DNA from: Achromobacter pestifer
GTDB taxonomy: Bacteria; Pseudomonadota; Gammaproteobacteria; Burkholderiales; Burkholderiaceae_B
Direction: 5' to 3'
Length of the DNA: 64,000 bases
Assembly (NCBI RefSeq): GCF_902859625.1
Contig: NZ_CADIJX010000001.1
Location: 1,116,001 to 1,180,000 of the forward strand
The notes beneath the pieces are model-generated. The model did not search any database and was not told the DNA's origin. It saw nothing but the letters and a program-made list of their open reading frames with translations. Positions 37,031 through 45,104 of the stretch are shown here, piece after piece (the first letter of the stretch is position 1; the number at the start of each line of letters is the position of its first letter). The position numbers and the translations under genes were made by a program.

Positions 37031-38188
37031 ATGACGTGGTTCAAATCACTCAAACTCGCCGGACGCGAATTGCTGCCCATCGTTCAGGGCGGCATGGGCG
37101 TCGGCGTGTCCGCCCACCGTCTGGCCGGCGCCGTCGCCAGCCAGAACGCGGTAGGCACCATTGCCAGCATCGATTTGCGCCATCACCATCCGGATCTGCT
37201 GGAAAAAACCGAGAAGTGCCATGACCGCGAGGTCATCGACAACGCCAACCTGGAAGCGCTGGACCGCGAAGTACGCGCCGCGCTGGACACCGCGCAAGGG
37301 CGCGGCCTGGTCGCCGTGAACGTGATGAAGGCCGTACGCGGCCACCCTGCCCTGGTGCGCCAGGCCTGCGAAAGCGGCGCGCAAGCCATCGTGATGGGCG
37401 CTGGCCTGCCCATGGATCTGCCTGAAATGACGGCGGATTTTCCCAAGGTGGCCCTGGTCCCAATTCTGTCTGAAGCGCGCGGCGTGGCCGTCGTGCTGAA
37501 AAAGTGGATGAAGAAAGGCAAGCTGGCCGACGCCGTGGTCATCGAACACCCCGGCCATGCCGGCGGGCACCTGGGCGCGGCCCGCCTGGACGACATTCAC
37601 GATGAACGCTTCGATTTCAAGCGCGTGCTGGCGGAATGCCACGCCCTTTTTGACGAGCTGCAACTGGGCCAGGACGCCCCGCGCCTGATCGTCGCCGGAG
37701 GGGTTGGCAGCCATGACCAAGTGCGTCATTGGCTGGCCAACGGCGCGGATGGCGTCCAGGTGGGCACCGCGTTCGCCGTCACCCATGAAGGCGACGCGCA
37801 CGAGAACTTCAAGCGCGTGTTGATGGACGCGGACCCGGCCGAACTGGCTGAATTCACCAGCGTCGCCGGGTTGCCCGCGCGCGCCGTGGCCACGCCTTGG
37901 CTGACCCGCTACCTGCGCCAGGAAAAGACGCTGCAAGCCAGCACGCGCTGCGATCCGCGACGTTGCAGCCAACGCATGGACTGCCTGACGCAATGCGGTT
38001 TGCGCGACGGCCTGTCGCGCTTCGGTCAGTTCTGCATTGATTTGAAGCTGGCCGCCGCCCTGCGCGGCGAGGTCAGCCGCGGCCTGTTCTTCCGCGGCGC
38101 CTCCAAGCTGCCGTTCGGCGGCGCCATGCGTTCGGTGCGCGAACTGATGGACTACTTGCTGCACGGGCAGATGCCCGCCGCAGCCTGA
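37031..38188 (+). CDS. Nitronate monooxygenase-like flavoprotein
   Basis: FMN-dependent TIM-barrel enzyme of 385 residues in the nitronate monooxygenase (2-nitropropane dioxygenase) family. The N-terminus PIVQGGMGVGVSAHRLAGAV binds FMN phosphate together with VAGGVGSHDQV and GADGVQVGTAF; IEHPGHAGGHLGAAR holds the proposed catalytic histidine region. Unusually, the C-terminal part has four cysteines in CDPRRCSQRMDCLTQCGLRDG (about residues 310-331), which could bind metal or an iron-sulphur cluster. AGAGGA precedes ATG 37031. It stands alone between IclR and the two-component system. The physiological substrate is not evident; the family name should not be taken as proof of nitronate use. Confidence 0.85.
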   Translation: MTWFKSLKLAGRELLPIVQGGMGVGVSAHRLAGAVASQNAVGTIASIDLRHHHPDLLEKTEKCHDREVIDNANLEALDREVRAALDTAQGRGLVAVNVMKAVRGHPALVRQACESGAQAIVMGAGLPMDLPEMTADFPKVALVPILSEARGVAVVLKKWMKKGKLADAVVIEHPGHAGGHLGAARLDDIHDERFDFKRVLAECHALFDELQLGQDAPRLIVAGGVGSHDQVRHWLANGADGVQVGTAFAVTHEGDAHENFKRVLMDADPAELAEFTSVAGLPARAVATPWLTRYLRQEKTLQASTRCDPRRCSQRMDCLTQCGLRDGLSRFGQFCIDLKLAAALRGEVSRGLFFRGASKLPFGGAMRSVRELMDYLLHGQMPAAA

Positions 38189-38197
38189 CGCACCGCG

Positions 38198-39670
38198 TCA
38201 GCGCGCCGCCGACAATTCAAACTGGAACACCGCGCCGTGCTCGGCGCGTTCCACCAGCCGGATCTCGCTCTGGTGCAATTGCAGGATGCGCTGCACGATC
38301 ACCAACCCCAGGCCGCCGCCGTCGCGCGGCCCACGGTTCAGGGCGGATGCGCGAGTAAACAGGCCGGCGCGCAGTTCTGGGGGAATCCCTTTGCCTGAAT
38401 CGCTGACCTGTACCTGCACCCGGCTCTGCGCCACGCCCAGTTGCAGTTCGATCCGGCCGCCCGGCGGGCTATGCCGGATGGCGTTATCCAGCAGATTGGT
38501 CAGCACGCGCTCGATCAGCCCCAAATCCGCCCGCACCAGCGGTAGCGCCTGGGGAATGTCGGTGGTCAGTTGCTGCTGGCGCGCTTCAGCGGCCAACTCG
38601 AATTTCTGAAGCACGTCCTGCACCAATTCCGGCAGCGAAAACGTTTCGGGTTCCAGCCGCACCAGGCCAGACTCCAGCCGTGCCAGTTCAAACAATTCCT
38701 GCGCCAGACGGCCCACCTTGCGGCTTTGCGCCAGCGCAATATCCAGATAGCGGCGGCGTTCGCTGGCATCCAGCGTTTCGTCCTTCAACCGCAACGTTTC
38801 CAGGTAGCCATGCAGCGAGGTCAGTGGCGTGCGCAGATCGTGCGAGATATTGGCGACCAAATCCCGCCGCTGCTGATCTTGCCGCGTCAATTCGCGCCAT
38901 TGCTCGGAAATCCGCCGGCCCATCTGCACAAAACTGCGCCGCAGCACCGAGATCTCGTCTCCGTTGCGATCCGATGCGTCGCCGGGACGCTCCAGCGCGG
39001 CCAACGCCTGGCCGTCATCGCCGTCAAACGCGCTTACCGCGCGCGTCAGGCCGCGCAGCGGTCGCGTGATCAGGGCAAACGCCGTCAAGCCAGCCACCAG
39101 GCCCAACAGCGCCACCAGCGCAATCGACCAGAGCGTCGTGCGCAAGACGGAACTCCGCGACACGGACATCGCCAACGCATCGTGCGCCTGCCCTTGCAGC
39201 ACCACGTAGACGTAGCCCTTGTCCTGCCCGGCCACGCGCACCGGCGCCGCGCTGAACACCTTTTGCGCTTCGATGTTGCGCGGGTCGTCGCCCACGATGG
39301 GCAGCATCCCGCCCGCCAACAGGCGCTTGACCGGTTCCAGGTCCACGCGATCCCGCTTGATCTGGCCAGCCGGCGCGGCATCACCCACGATGCGTCCATC
39401 GTTGGACAGCAGGTAGACCTCCACGGCAGGGTTCACCGCCATCAGCATGTCGAACAACGAACGCACCGCGTCCGGCTTCCAGCCATTGGTGTCCATCAGT
39501 TCCGTCGTGCCGGCGATATGCTGCGCCAGCCCGCTGGACAGACGCTGCACGACCTCTTGCTCATAGCGCGAATTGGCGGCGATCTGCAACCACGCCGATG
39601 CGCCGCAGCAAGCCAGCAACAGCAGCGCAAACACCCCGGACAAGCGTTGGGACAAGGTAAAGCGGTTCAT
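38198..39670 (-). CDS. Sensor histidine kinase
   Basis: Membrane-bound sensor kinase of 490 residues. Two membrane helices (about residues 10-30 and 180-200) enclose a 150-residue periplasmic sensor domain; then come HAMP (RPLRGLTRAVSAFD), HisKA with the phospho-accepting His in NISHDLRTPL, and HATPase with N-box NLLDNAIRHSPP, G1 DSGKGIP and G2 GGGLGLVI. The response-regulator gene upstream overlaps it by ATGA. The pair diverges from the YedZ1/YedY1/methionine-rich protein operon, suggesting that the periplasmic domain senses oxidative damage or a reactive chlorine or related signal. That link is by position only. Confidence 0.93.
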   Translation of the reverse strand: MNRFTLSQRLSGVFALLLLACCGASAWLQIAANSRYEQEVVQRLSSGLAQHIAGTTELMDTNGWKPDAVRSLFDMLMAVNPAVEVYLLSNDGRIVGDAAPAGQIKRDRVDLEPVKRLLAGGMLPIVGDDPRNIEAQKVFSAAPVRVAGQDKGYVYVVLQGQAHDALAMSVSRSSVLRTTLWSIALVALLGLVAGLTAFALITRPLRGLTRAVSAFDGDDGQALAALERPGDASDRNGDEISVLRRSFVQMGRRISEQWRELTRQDQQRRDLVANISHDLRTPLTSLHGYLETLRLKDETLDASERRRYLDIALAQSRKVGRLAQELFELARLESGLVRLEPETFSLPELVQDVLQKFELAAEARQQQLTTDIPQALPLVRADLGLIERVLTNLLDNAIRHSPPGGRIELQLGVAQSRVQVQVSDSGKGIPPELRAGLFTRASALNRGPRDGGGLGLVIVQRILQLHQSEIRLVERAEHGAVFQFELSAAR

Positions 39671-40395
39671 GATGCGGCTCCCGCGCCGCCCGGCCCCGCC
39701 GCGAACTTGTAGCCCCTGCCCCAGACGGTCAGGATGCGCTGCGGGTTGGACGGGTCGGCTTCGATCTTGGTGCGCAAGCGGTTGATATGCGTATTCACGG
39801 TGTGTTCATAGCCTTCGTGCTGATACCCCCAGACGTGGTTCAGCAGATCCATCCGCGAAAAAACCTTGTCGGGATGTCGCGCAAAAAAATGCAGAAGATC
39901 GAACTCGCGCGGCGTCAGGTCCAACCGGCGTTCGTCGATATCCACCGTGCGGGCAACGGGGTCGATGGAAATCCCGTGCACCGCCAAGCTGCCCGCGTCG
40001 ATCCGCGCATTGCGTTCCACGGCGTCACTGCGGCGCAGCAGCGCCCGCACGCGCGCCACCAGTTCCAGCATGGAAAACGGCTTGGCCAGGTAATCGTCCG
40101 CGCCCAGTTCCAGGCCCAGGATGCGGTGCACTTCGCTGGACCTCGCGCTGGTGATGATGATGGGGGTGTAGCGCGCCATGGCGCGCGCCCGTTTGCAGAT
40201 CTCCAGGCCGTCGATGCCGGGCAGCATCAAATCCAGGACCAGTGCGTCCCAGCTGCCCTCTTCCAGCCGCCGCATGCCTTCGTTGCCATCGGCGGCGTGT
40301 TCGACCGCATAGCCTTCGTCGCGCAGGTGCAAGCGCAGCAATTCGGCGATATGGGCGTCGTCTTCAACAATCAGCACGCGGCGGGGCGTATCCAT
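39667..40395 (-). CDS. OmpR-family response regulator
   Basis: A 242-residue response regulator: receiver domain (residues 5-118) with acidic pocket EDD, phospho-acceptor in ALVLDLMLPGIDG and the conserved Lys in LAKPFSMLEL. A C-terminal winged helix follows (DLTPREFDLLHFFARHPDKV; HINRLRTKIE; ILTVWGRGYKF). It is cotranscribed with the histidine kinase downstream. The 145-base divergent interval to the cytochrome gene contains an AT-rich patch (TTATCACAATTATTTTAAG, from 40451), a likely promoter and binding region for this regulator. Confidence 0.94.
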   Translation of the reverse strand: MDTPRRVLIVEDDAHIAELLRLHLRDEGYAVEHAADGNEGMRRLEEGSWDALVLDLMLPGIDGLEICKRARAMARYTPIIITSARSSEVHRILGLELGADDYLAKPFSMLELVARVRALLRRSDAVERNARIDAGSLAVHGISIDPVARTVDIDERRLDLTPREFDLLHFFARHPDKVFSRMDLLNHVWGYQHEGYEHTVNTHINRLRTKIEADPSNPQRILTVWGRGYKFAAGPGGAGAAS

Positions 40396-40540
40396 AGGGG
40401 GGCTCGGGCCAGTTCAGTACCGCCATTGTCGCCAATCCGGGGCGGCGGAGTTATCACAATTATTTTAAGTTTGCGTGAGGACTTCGATATCGGCCCCGGG
40501 GAAGAATGGCTCCAACGACAAAACGCCCCGGAGACCCGCC

Positions 40541-41173
40541 ATGTTGGCAAGCCCCGCAAGTCACGATACACCGGCCGCCCCCCGCCCGGCCGGCGTTATC
40601 CATCCAGGCTGGCTGCGGGTCATGCACTGGATCAACGCGCTGGCCGTGGTGATCATGGTGATGAGTGGCTGGCGCGTCTATAACGCCTCGCCGTTCTTCG
40701 ATTTCACCTTCCCGAAAGACATCACGCTGGGCGGCTGGCTGGGCGGCGCCTTGCAATGGCACTTTGCCGGCATGTGGCTGCTGTTCGCCAATGGCCTGCT
40801 GTACCTGGCCCTGAACGTGGCCACCGGCCGCCTCTGGCGCAAATTCTTCCCCGTCGGCCCCCGCGGCATCGCCGCCGACCTGGGCGCCGCCCTGCGCGGC
40901 AAGCTGTCCCACGACGACCTGCGCCATTACAACCAGGTGCAGAAACTGGCCTACCTGTTCGTCATGGTCGACATCGTGGTGCTGGTGCTGTCCGGGCTGG
41001 TGTTGTGGAAGTCCGTGCAATTCGACCTGCTGCGCGAACTGCTGGGCGGCTACGAATTCGCGCGGCGCATCCATTTCTTCGCCATGGCGCTGCTGGTGGC
41101 GTTCGTGGTGGTCCATCTGGTGATGGTAGCGCTGGTTCCCCGCAGCCTGATCGCCATGATCCGCGGCAAATAA
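40541..41173 (+). CDS. Cytochrome b561-type membrane subunit (YedZ1-like)
   Basis: Inner-membrane di-haem-type cytochrome b of 210 residues with four helices. Haem-ligand histidines are seen in GWLRVMHWINALAV, LQWHFAGMWLLF, ARRIHFFAMALL and FVVVHLVMVAL. ATG 40541 (MLASPASHDTP) is used because CGGAG precedes it. It is followed after ten bases by the exported molybdoprotein, to which it should pass electrons from the quinone pool. It belongs to the cytochrome b561 (prokaryotic) group rather than the MsrQ/YedZ group, which matches the YedZ1 partner described with YedY1 in Azospira. Confidence 0.85.
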   Translation: MLASPASHDTPAAPRPAGVIHPGWLRVMHWINALAVVIMVMSGWRVYNASPFFDFTFPKDITLGGWLGGALQWHFAGMWLLFANGLLYLALNVATGRLWRKFFPVGPRGIAADLGAALRGKLSHDDLRHYNQVQKLAYLFVMVDIVVLVLSGLVLWKSVQFDLLRELLGGYEFARRIHFFAMALLVAFVVVHLVMVALVPRSLIAMIRGK

Positions 41174-41183
41174 GGAGCCTTCC

Positions 41184-41975
41184 GTGAGCCAGAAAAGACG
41201 TTTGTCGCTGTTGGGCCTGGACGGCCCGGCCATCCTGCAAGAAGCCAAGAACCTGTTGGCCAAGCGCGTGGAACATCCCACACGCCGGACGTTCCTGCGC
41301 AACAGTCTGACGCTGGGCGGATTGGCAATGCTGTCCGGTTGCTCCTTGTCCGACGATGAAAACGTCGAAAAGGCGCTGACCACCGTGTCCCGGTTCAACG
41401 ACCGCGTGCAAGGTTGGCTCTTCGACCCCAACAAGCTGGCGCCGACCTACCCGGAATCGATGATCACGCGGCCCTTCCCGTTCAACGCCTATTACGGCAT
41501 CGACGAGGTCCGCCACGTCGAAGAAGAGTCGTTCCGCCTGGAAGTCACCGGCATGGTGGCCGACAAGCGCCAATGGCGGCTGGAGGAACTGCGCGCCATG
41601 GCCCAGATCGACCAGGTCACGCGGCACATCTGCGTGGAAGGCTGGAGCGCCATTGGCAAATGGGGCGGCGTGCCGTTCTCGACTTTCCTGAAGCGCGTGG
41701 GCGCCGACCTGACCGCGAAATACGTGGGCTTCAAGTGCTCGGACGACTACTACACCAGCATCGACATGCCCACGGCGCTGCACCCACAGACCATCTTGGC
41801 GTTGACCTATGACGGCAAGACCTTGCCACCCGAATACGGCTTTCCCATGAAGCTGCGTATGCCCACCAAGCTTGGCTACAAGAACCCCAAGCACATCAGG
41901 GCGATTTTCGTCACCAACACCTACCCAGGCGGTTACTGGGAGGACCAGGGCTACAACTGGTTCGGCGGAAGCTAG
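41184..41975 (+). CDS. yedY1: Tat-exported molybdopterin oxidoreductase (YedY1/MsrP-like)
   Basis: Periplasmic molybdoenzyme of 263 residues in the sulfite-oxidase/YedY fold. The twin-arginine motif HPTRRTFLRNSL is at residues 31-42 after a 30-residue extension. It is followed by a hydrophobic stretch ending in LSGC at residues 50-53, a lipobox, so the protein may be a lipid-anchored Tat substrate. The Mo-binding cysteine is Cys150 in RHICVEGWSAIGKW. The start is GTG 41184 with AAGGAG upstream. In context (methionine-rich protein and exported MsrA and MsrB follow), the role is reduction of oxidised periplasmic methionine. Confidence 0.87.
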   Translation: MSQKRRLSLLGLDGPAILQEAKNLLAKRVEHPTRRTFLRNSLTLGGLAMLSGCSLSDDENVEKALTTVSRFNDRVQGWLFDPNKLAPTYPESMITRPFPFNAYYGIDEVRHVEEESFRLEVTGMVADKRQWRLEELRAMAQIDQVTRHICVEGWSAIGKWGGVPFSTFLKRVGADLTAKYVGFKCSDDYYTSIDMPTALHPQTILALTYDGKTLPPEYGFPMKLRMPTKLGYKNPKHIRAIFVTNTYPGGYWEDQGYNWFGGS

Positions 41976-42016
41976 GTGAAAAAACTGTCTTACCCCTCTC
42001 ATCAAAGGAACGCATC

Positions 42017-42358
42017 ATGAAGAAACTCACCACCGCCGCTTTTTCCCTGTGCCTGGCTTTTGGCGCCGTGGCTGCCCATGCCGCCGACACCATGAGCAAG
42101 GATGGAATGGCCAAGGATTCGATGTCCAAGGACAGCATGTCGAAGGATGGAATGTCCAAGGGCGGCATGGCCAAGGACGGCATGGCGAAAGACGGCATGG
42201 CCAAGGATGGCATGTCCAAGGATGGCATGTCGCATGACGGCATGAAGAAGGATTCCATGTCGAAAGACGGCATGTCCAAGGACGGCATGTCGAAAGACAA
42301 CATGTCCAAGGATGGAATGTCCAAGGGCGGCATGTCCAAGGACAGCATGTCGAAGTAA
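42017..42358 (+). CDS. Secreted methionine-rich MXKDX pentapeptide-repeat protein (MrpX-like)
   Basis: A 113-residue exported protein. A Sec signal peptide ends at AHA (residue 22). The mature part of 91 residues consists of ADT plus seventeen consecutive pentapeptides and a final MSK, with consensus M-[SA]-K-D-[GS]. Eighteen of its 91 residues are methionine and there is no hydrophobic core, so it should be unfolded and soluble. Proteins of this repeat type are named but not generally explained. In Azospira suillum a methionine-rich peptide (MrpX) encoded beside yedY1 scavenges hypochlorite by sacrificial methionine oxidation. The same neighbours here support the same role. Confidence 0.88.
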   Translation: MKKLTTAAFSLCLAFGAVAAHAADTMSKDGMAKDSMSKDSMSKDGMSKGGMAKDGMAKDGMAKDGMSKDGMSHDGMKKDSMSKDGMSKDGMSKDNMSKDGMSKGGMSKDSMSK

Positions 42359-42434
42359 GCCTCGCACGAATCGCCGGCAGGCGGTACCCGCGGCGCGGGT
42401 CCGCCGCCCCTTGGTCCCTTGACGGAGCCACGCC

Positions 42435-42929
42435 ATGAGATTGAATCGCAGACATTTCCTGAGCCTGGGCGGCGTTGCCACCCTGGCCGCCGGCCTGGCC
42501 CCGTTGCTGGCCGCGCGCAGCGCGCCGCCGGCCGCCTCGTTCCCCTACGCCTTGACCGATGCGCAGTGGCGCGCGCGCCTGACACCCACGCAATTCGACG
42601 TACTGCGCCGCGAAGGCACCGAACGCCCCTACACCAGCCCGCTGAACGACGAACACCGCAAGGGCACGTTCTCATGCGCGGGCTGCGACCAGAAATTGTT
42701 CTCCTCAGACACCAAATTCGACAGCGGCACCGGCTGGCCCAGTTTCTGGCAACCCCTGACCGCCGCCGTCGGCGAAACCCGCGACAGCAGCTTCGGCATG
42801 GTCCGCACCGCGGTCCACTGCGCCAATTGCGGCGGCCACCTGGGCCATGTCTTCGATGACGGCCCCCGCCCGACCGGACTGCGCTATTGCATGAACGGCG
42901 TCGCGATGACGTTCGCGCCCCAGGCCTGA
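42435..42929 (+). CDS. msrB: Exported methionine-(R)-sulfoxide reductase MsrB
   Basis: Reduces the R form of methionine sulfoxide. It has 164 residues. A twin-arginine signal, RLNRRHFLSLGG at residues 2-13 followed by a hydrophobic stretch, sends it to the periplasm, which is unusual since most MsrB proteins are cytosolic. The zinc cysteines are C81/C84 (CAGC) and C129/C132 (CANC), and the catalytic Cys152 lies in RYCMNGVAM. It is placed between the methionine-rich protein and MsrA, all exported, 76 and 27 bases apart. The reductant for a periplasmic MsrB would have to be a DsbD-type or similar thiol source not encoded here. Confidence 0.92.
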   Translation: MRLNRRHFLSLGGVATLAAGLAPLLAARSAPPAASFPYALTDAQWRARLTPTQFDVLRREGTERPYTSPLNDEHRKGTFSCAGCDQKLFSSDTKFDSGTGWPSFWQPLTAAVGETRDSSFGMVRTAVHCANCGGHLGHVFDDGPRPTGLRYCMNGVAMTFAPQA

Positions 42930-42956
42930 CCCCTTCCCTATCAGGACCCCGACATC

Positions 42957-43649
42957 ATGAACTACCCGTTCCGCAACCTCTGCGCCAGCCTAGCCGCCGC
43001 CTGCGGCCTGTTGGGCGCGGGCGGTGCCCAAGCCGCTGAATCCGCCTTCATCATTCCGCCACCTGCCGTCGACCAGGCCAAAGACGCGGCCCAGCAAGAA
43101 AAGGCCGTCATCGCCGGCGGCTGCTTCTGGGGCGTGCAAGCCGTGTTCCAGCACGTGAAAGGCGTGTCGAGCGCCGTCTCCGGCTATGCCGGCGGCAAGG
43201 AAAACACCGCCAACTACGACACCGTCAGCAGCGGACGCACCGGCCACGCTGAAGCCGTCGAAATCACCTATGACCCGAAGCAGGTCAGCTACGGCCAGCT
43301 GTTGCAGATCTACTTCTCGGTGGCGCACGACCCGACCCAGCTGAACCGCCAAGGCCCGGACAGCGGCACTCAATACCGCTCAACCGTCTTCCCCGCCAAC
43401 GACGGCCAGCGCAAGGTAGCCGAAGCCTATATCGCGCAGTTGAACCAGGCGCGGGTCTATCCCAAGGCCATGGCCACCACCGTGGAGCCGCTGCAAGCCT
43501 TCTACCCGGCCGAGGGTTACCACCAGGACTATCTGGTGCGCCATCCGTACAGCATGTACATCATGGTGAACGACATCCCCAAGGTGGAAAACCTGGCGAA
43601 GACCTTCCCGGATCGGTATCGCGATAAGCCTGTTTTGGTTAATCCGTAG
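42957..43649 (+). CDS. msrA: Exported methionine-(S)-sulfoxide reductase MsrA
   Basis: Reduces the S form of methionine sulfoxide. It has 230 residues. A Sec signal peptide ends near AQA at residues 24-26. The catalytic Cys56 is in AGGCFWGVQAVFQ, with GYAGG, GHAEAV and the YHQDYL motif following. A resolving cysteine at the C-terminus, usual in many MsrA proteins, is not seen; the only cysteine in the mature chain is Cys56, so regeneration should follow the one-cysteine type. It is the last gene of the operon, ended by a strong terminator at 43665-43703. Export by Sec contrasts with the Tat signal of MsrB. Confidence 0.92.
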   Translation: MNYPFRNLCASLAAACGLLGAGGAQAAESAFIIPPPAVDQAKDAAQQEKAVIAGGCFWGVQAVFQHVKGVSSAVSGYAGGKENTANYDTVSSGRTGHAEAVEITYDPKQVSYGQLLQIYFSVAHDPTQLNRQGPDSGTQYRSTVFPANDGQRKVAEAYIAQLNQARVYPKAMATTVEPLQAFYPAEGYHQDYLVRHPYSMYIMVNDIPKVENLAKTFPDRYRDKPVLVNP

Positions 43650-43664
43650 TTTCGGCGCAATGCC

Positions 43665-43703
43665 AAACCGCCCCGGCCGTCATGGTCTGGGCGGTTTTTT
43701 TTT
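43665..43703 (+). terminator. Rho-independent terminator after msrA
   Basis: Arms AAACCGCCC and GGGCGGTTT are followed by a run of nine T in total, sixteen bases after the msrA stop codon. It closes the operon beginning at 40541. Confidence 0.9.
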
Positions 43704-43706
43704 GGG

Positions 43707-43755
43707 TAAGGTGTCAAACTGCCATATCGTCTTGAAATTGCAGTCTGACACCTTA
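43707..43755. repeat. Dispersed hairpin repeat, copy A
   Basis: A 49-bp imperfect inverted repeat with ends TAAGGTGTCAAACTGC and GCAGTCTGACACCTTA. It is related to copies B (46042) and C (47171). It lies directly after the msrA terminator and before the promoter region of the GGDEF gene. Confidence 0.85.
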
Positions 43756-43814
43756 TTCCCACGACCTGGCAGCACCCGCGTAGGCCTTCCGCCTGATCTC
43801 TTGACATCCCGACT

Positions 43815-45062
43815 ATGGTCGCATCCACTCTCGTCGCCATGCTGTGTGCACACCTGCTGTGCTTCTCTGGCATGTTTTTACTCATTAGTCGTCGCCTGCC
43901 TGGCAACAGGATGGGGATGGATTTTTTTGCCGTGGGCAATCTCTTGCTGGCGCTGGCCTATATCCTGCAACTGGTTGAAGGGGGCCCGGCATGGAGCGTG
44001 ATGAGCGTCATCAACCACACCCTCACGCTGGCCGCCCCAATCGCCTACTGGCTCGGCGCCATGCGATTTTTTGGGCATCAGGTTCGGTTGTGGCGCACAT
44101 TGGTTCTATTTTCCGTGGCCTATGGCATTGCGCAATGGCTGGTGCAGTGGAGCGCTGGGCCTGCCGCACGTTACGCAATGCTGGCGGCGATGGCGACCCT
44201 GCTTTTCTTTGCCATGACAATAACCGTGATCTATGGCGTGCGCACGTTTGCAAAAGATCTGTATGGAGAGATGGTCTTCTTTGCGTTTCTGATTGGCGGG
44301 ATCTGTATTCTCAACGCGCTGAAGTTCTTGAAAATCGTGGATGATGGCTTGGATGCGCTGCACATGGACAGCCGCTTTCAAATGATCTTCTACATCTACA
44401 TGTCAACCCTGGCCACCATCGTGCCACCCTCCATCGTCTGGCTCGTGCTCCGACGGCTGACGGATAGCCTGCGCGACATGGCGGCGCGTGATCCCATGAC
44501 AGACCTGCTCAATCGCAGAGGTCTTCTGGATGCCCTGAAACGGTATTTCAATAGCCGGAACGCCGCGCCTGCTTACCTGCTGCTGTTGGATGTCGACCAT
44601 TTCAAGAAAATCAACGATACCCATGGGCACCAGGCCGGCGATGAAGTCATATGCCAAGTTGCAGATTTACTGCGCTCCACAGTGCGTCGCGGCGACCTGA
44701 CGGGTCGTATTGGTGGAGAAGAGTTTGTGGCCATCATCCTGGAAACCGATGGTGAGGGCGTCATGCTCCTGGCAGAGCGCCTGCGTGCCAACGTTGAAAG
44801 CCAAGCGATCAACGTTGCCGATTCGGATAATTCGCTGCGCTGCACGGTCACCATAGGCATTTCACCGCCTTTCCATGGCGCGCATGGCCTGGAGAGCGCA
44901 CTTCGGCAAGCCGATTCCGCTCTCTACAAAGGAAAATCGGCTGGACGCAATCGGATCGAATTCGCCGATTTCTCTGACGACATATCGGCTGAGTATCCTG
45001 AATCAGGAGTGCCAACTGCGGTCGACGCCGCCTCGGCATGCCGCATGACTCACTCTGCGTAA
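43815..45062 (+). CDS. Membrane diguanylate cyclase with intact inhibitory site
   Basis: Synthesises cyclic di-GMP. It has 415 residues: six to seven hydrophobic segments (residues 1-215) and then a GGDEF domain. The catalytic loop is GRIGGEEF, and the RxxD inhibitory site is present five residues earlier (RRGD). LDVDHFKKINDTHGHQAGDE binds the guanine and metal. This differs from the cyclase at 4414, which lacks the inhibitory site. Base composition is lower in GC than the msr operon before it. It is the first gene after repeat copy A. The C-terminal 30 residues after the domain are unstructured. Confidence 0.9.
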   Translation: MVASTLVAMLCAHLLCFSGMFLLISRRLPGNRMGMDFFAVGNLLLALAYILQLVEGGPAWSVMSVINHTLTLAAPIAYWLGAMRFFGHQVRLWRTLVLFSVAYGIAQWLVQWSAGPAARYAMLAAMATLLFFAMTITVIYGVRTFAKDLYGEMVFFAFLIGGICILNALKFLKIVDDGLDALHMDSRFQMIFYIYMSTLATIVPPSIVWLVLRRLTDSLRDMAARDPMTDLLNRRGLLDALKRYFNSRNAAPAYLLLLDVDHFKKINDTHGHQAGDEVICQVADLLRSTVRRGDLTGRIGGEEFVAIILETDGEGVMLLAERLRANVESQAINVADSDNSLRCTVTIGISPPFHGAHGLESALRQADSALYKGKSAGRNRIEFADFSDDISAEYPESGVPTAVDAASACRMTHSA

Positions 45063-45104
45063 GCCCAGCGTAACCCCAACCCACCAACTTCATCTGACTG
45101 CGCT

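Noticed and set aside
42017-42481. Antisense frames over the methionine-rich gene (HAxLGHAxLGH-type repeats)
   Set aside because: They mirror the pentapeptide repeat. The plus-strand product has a clean signal peptide and fits its neighbours.
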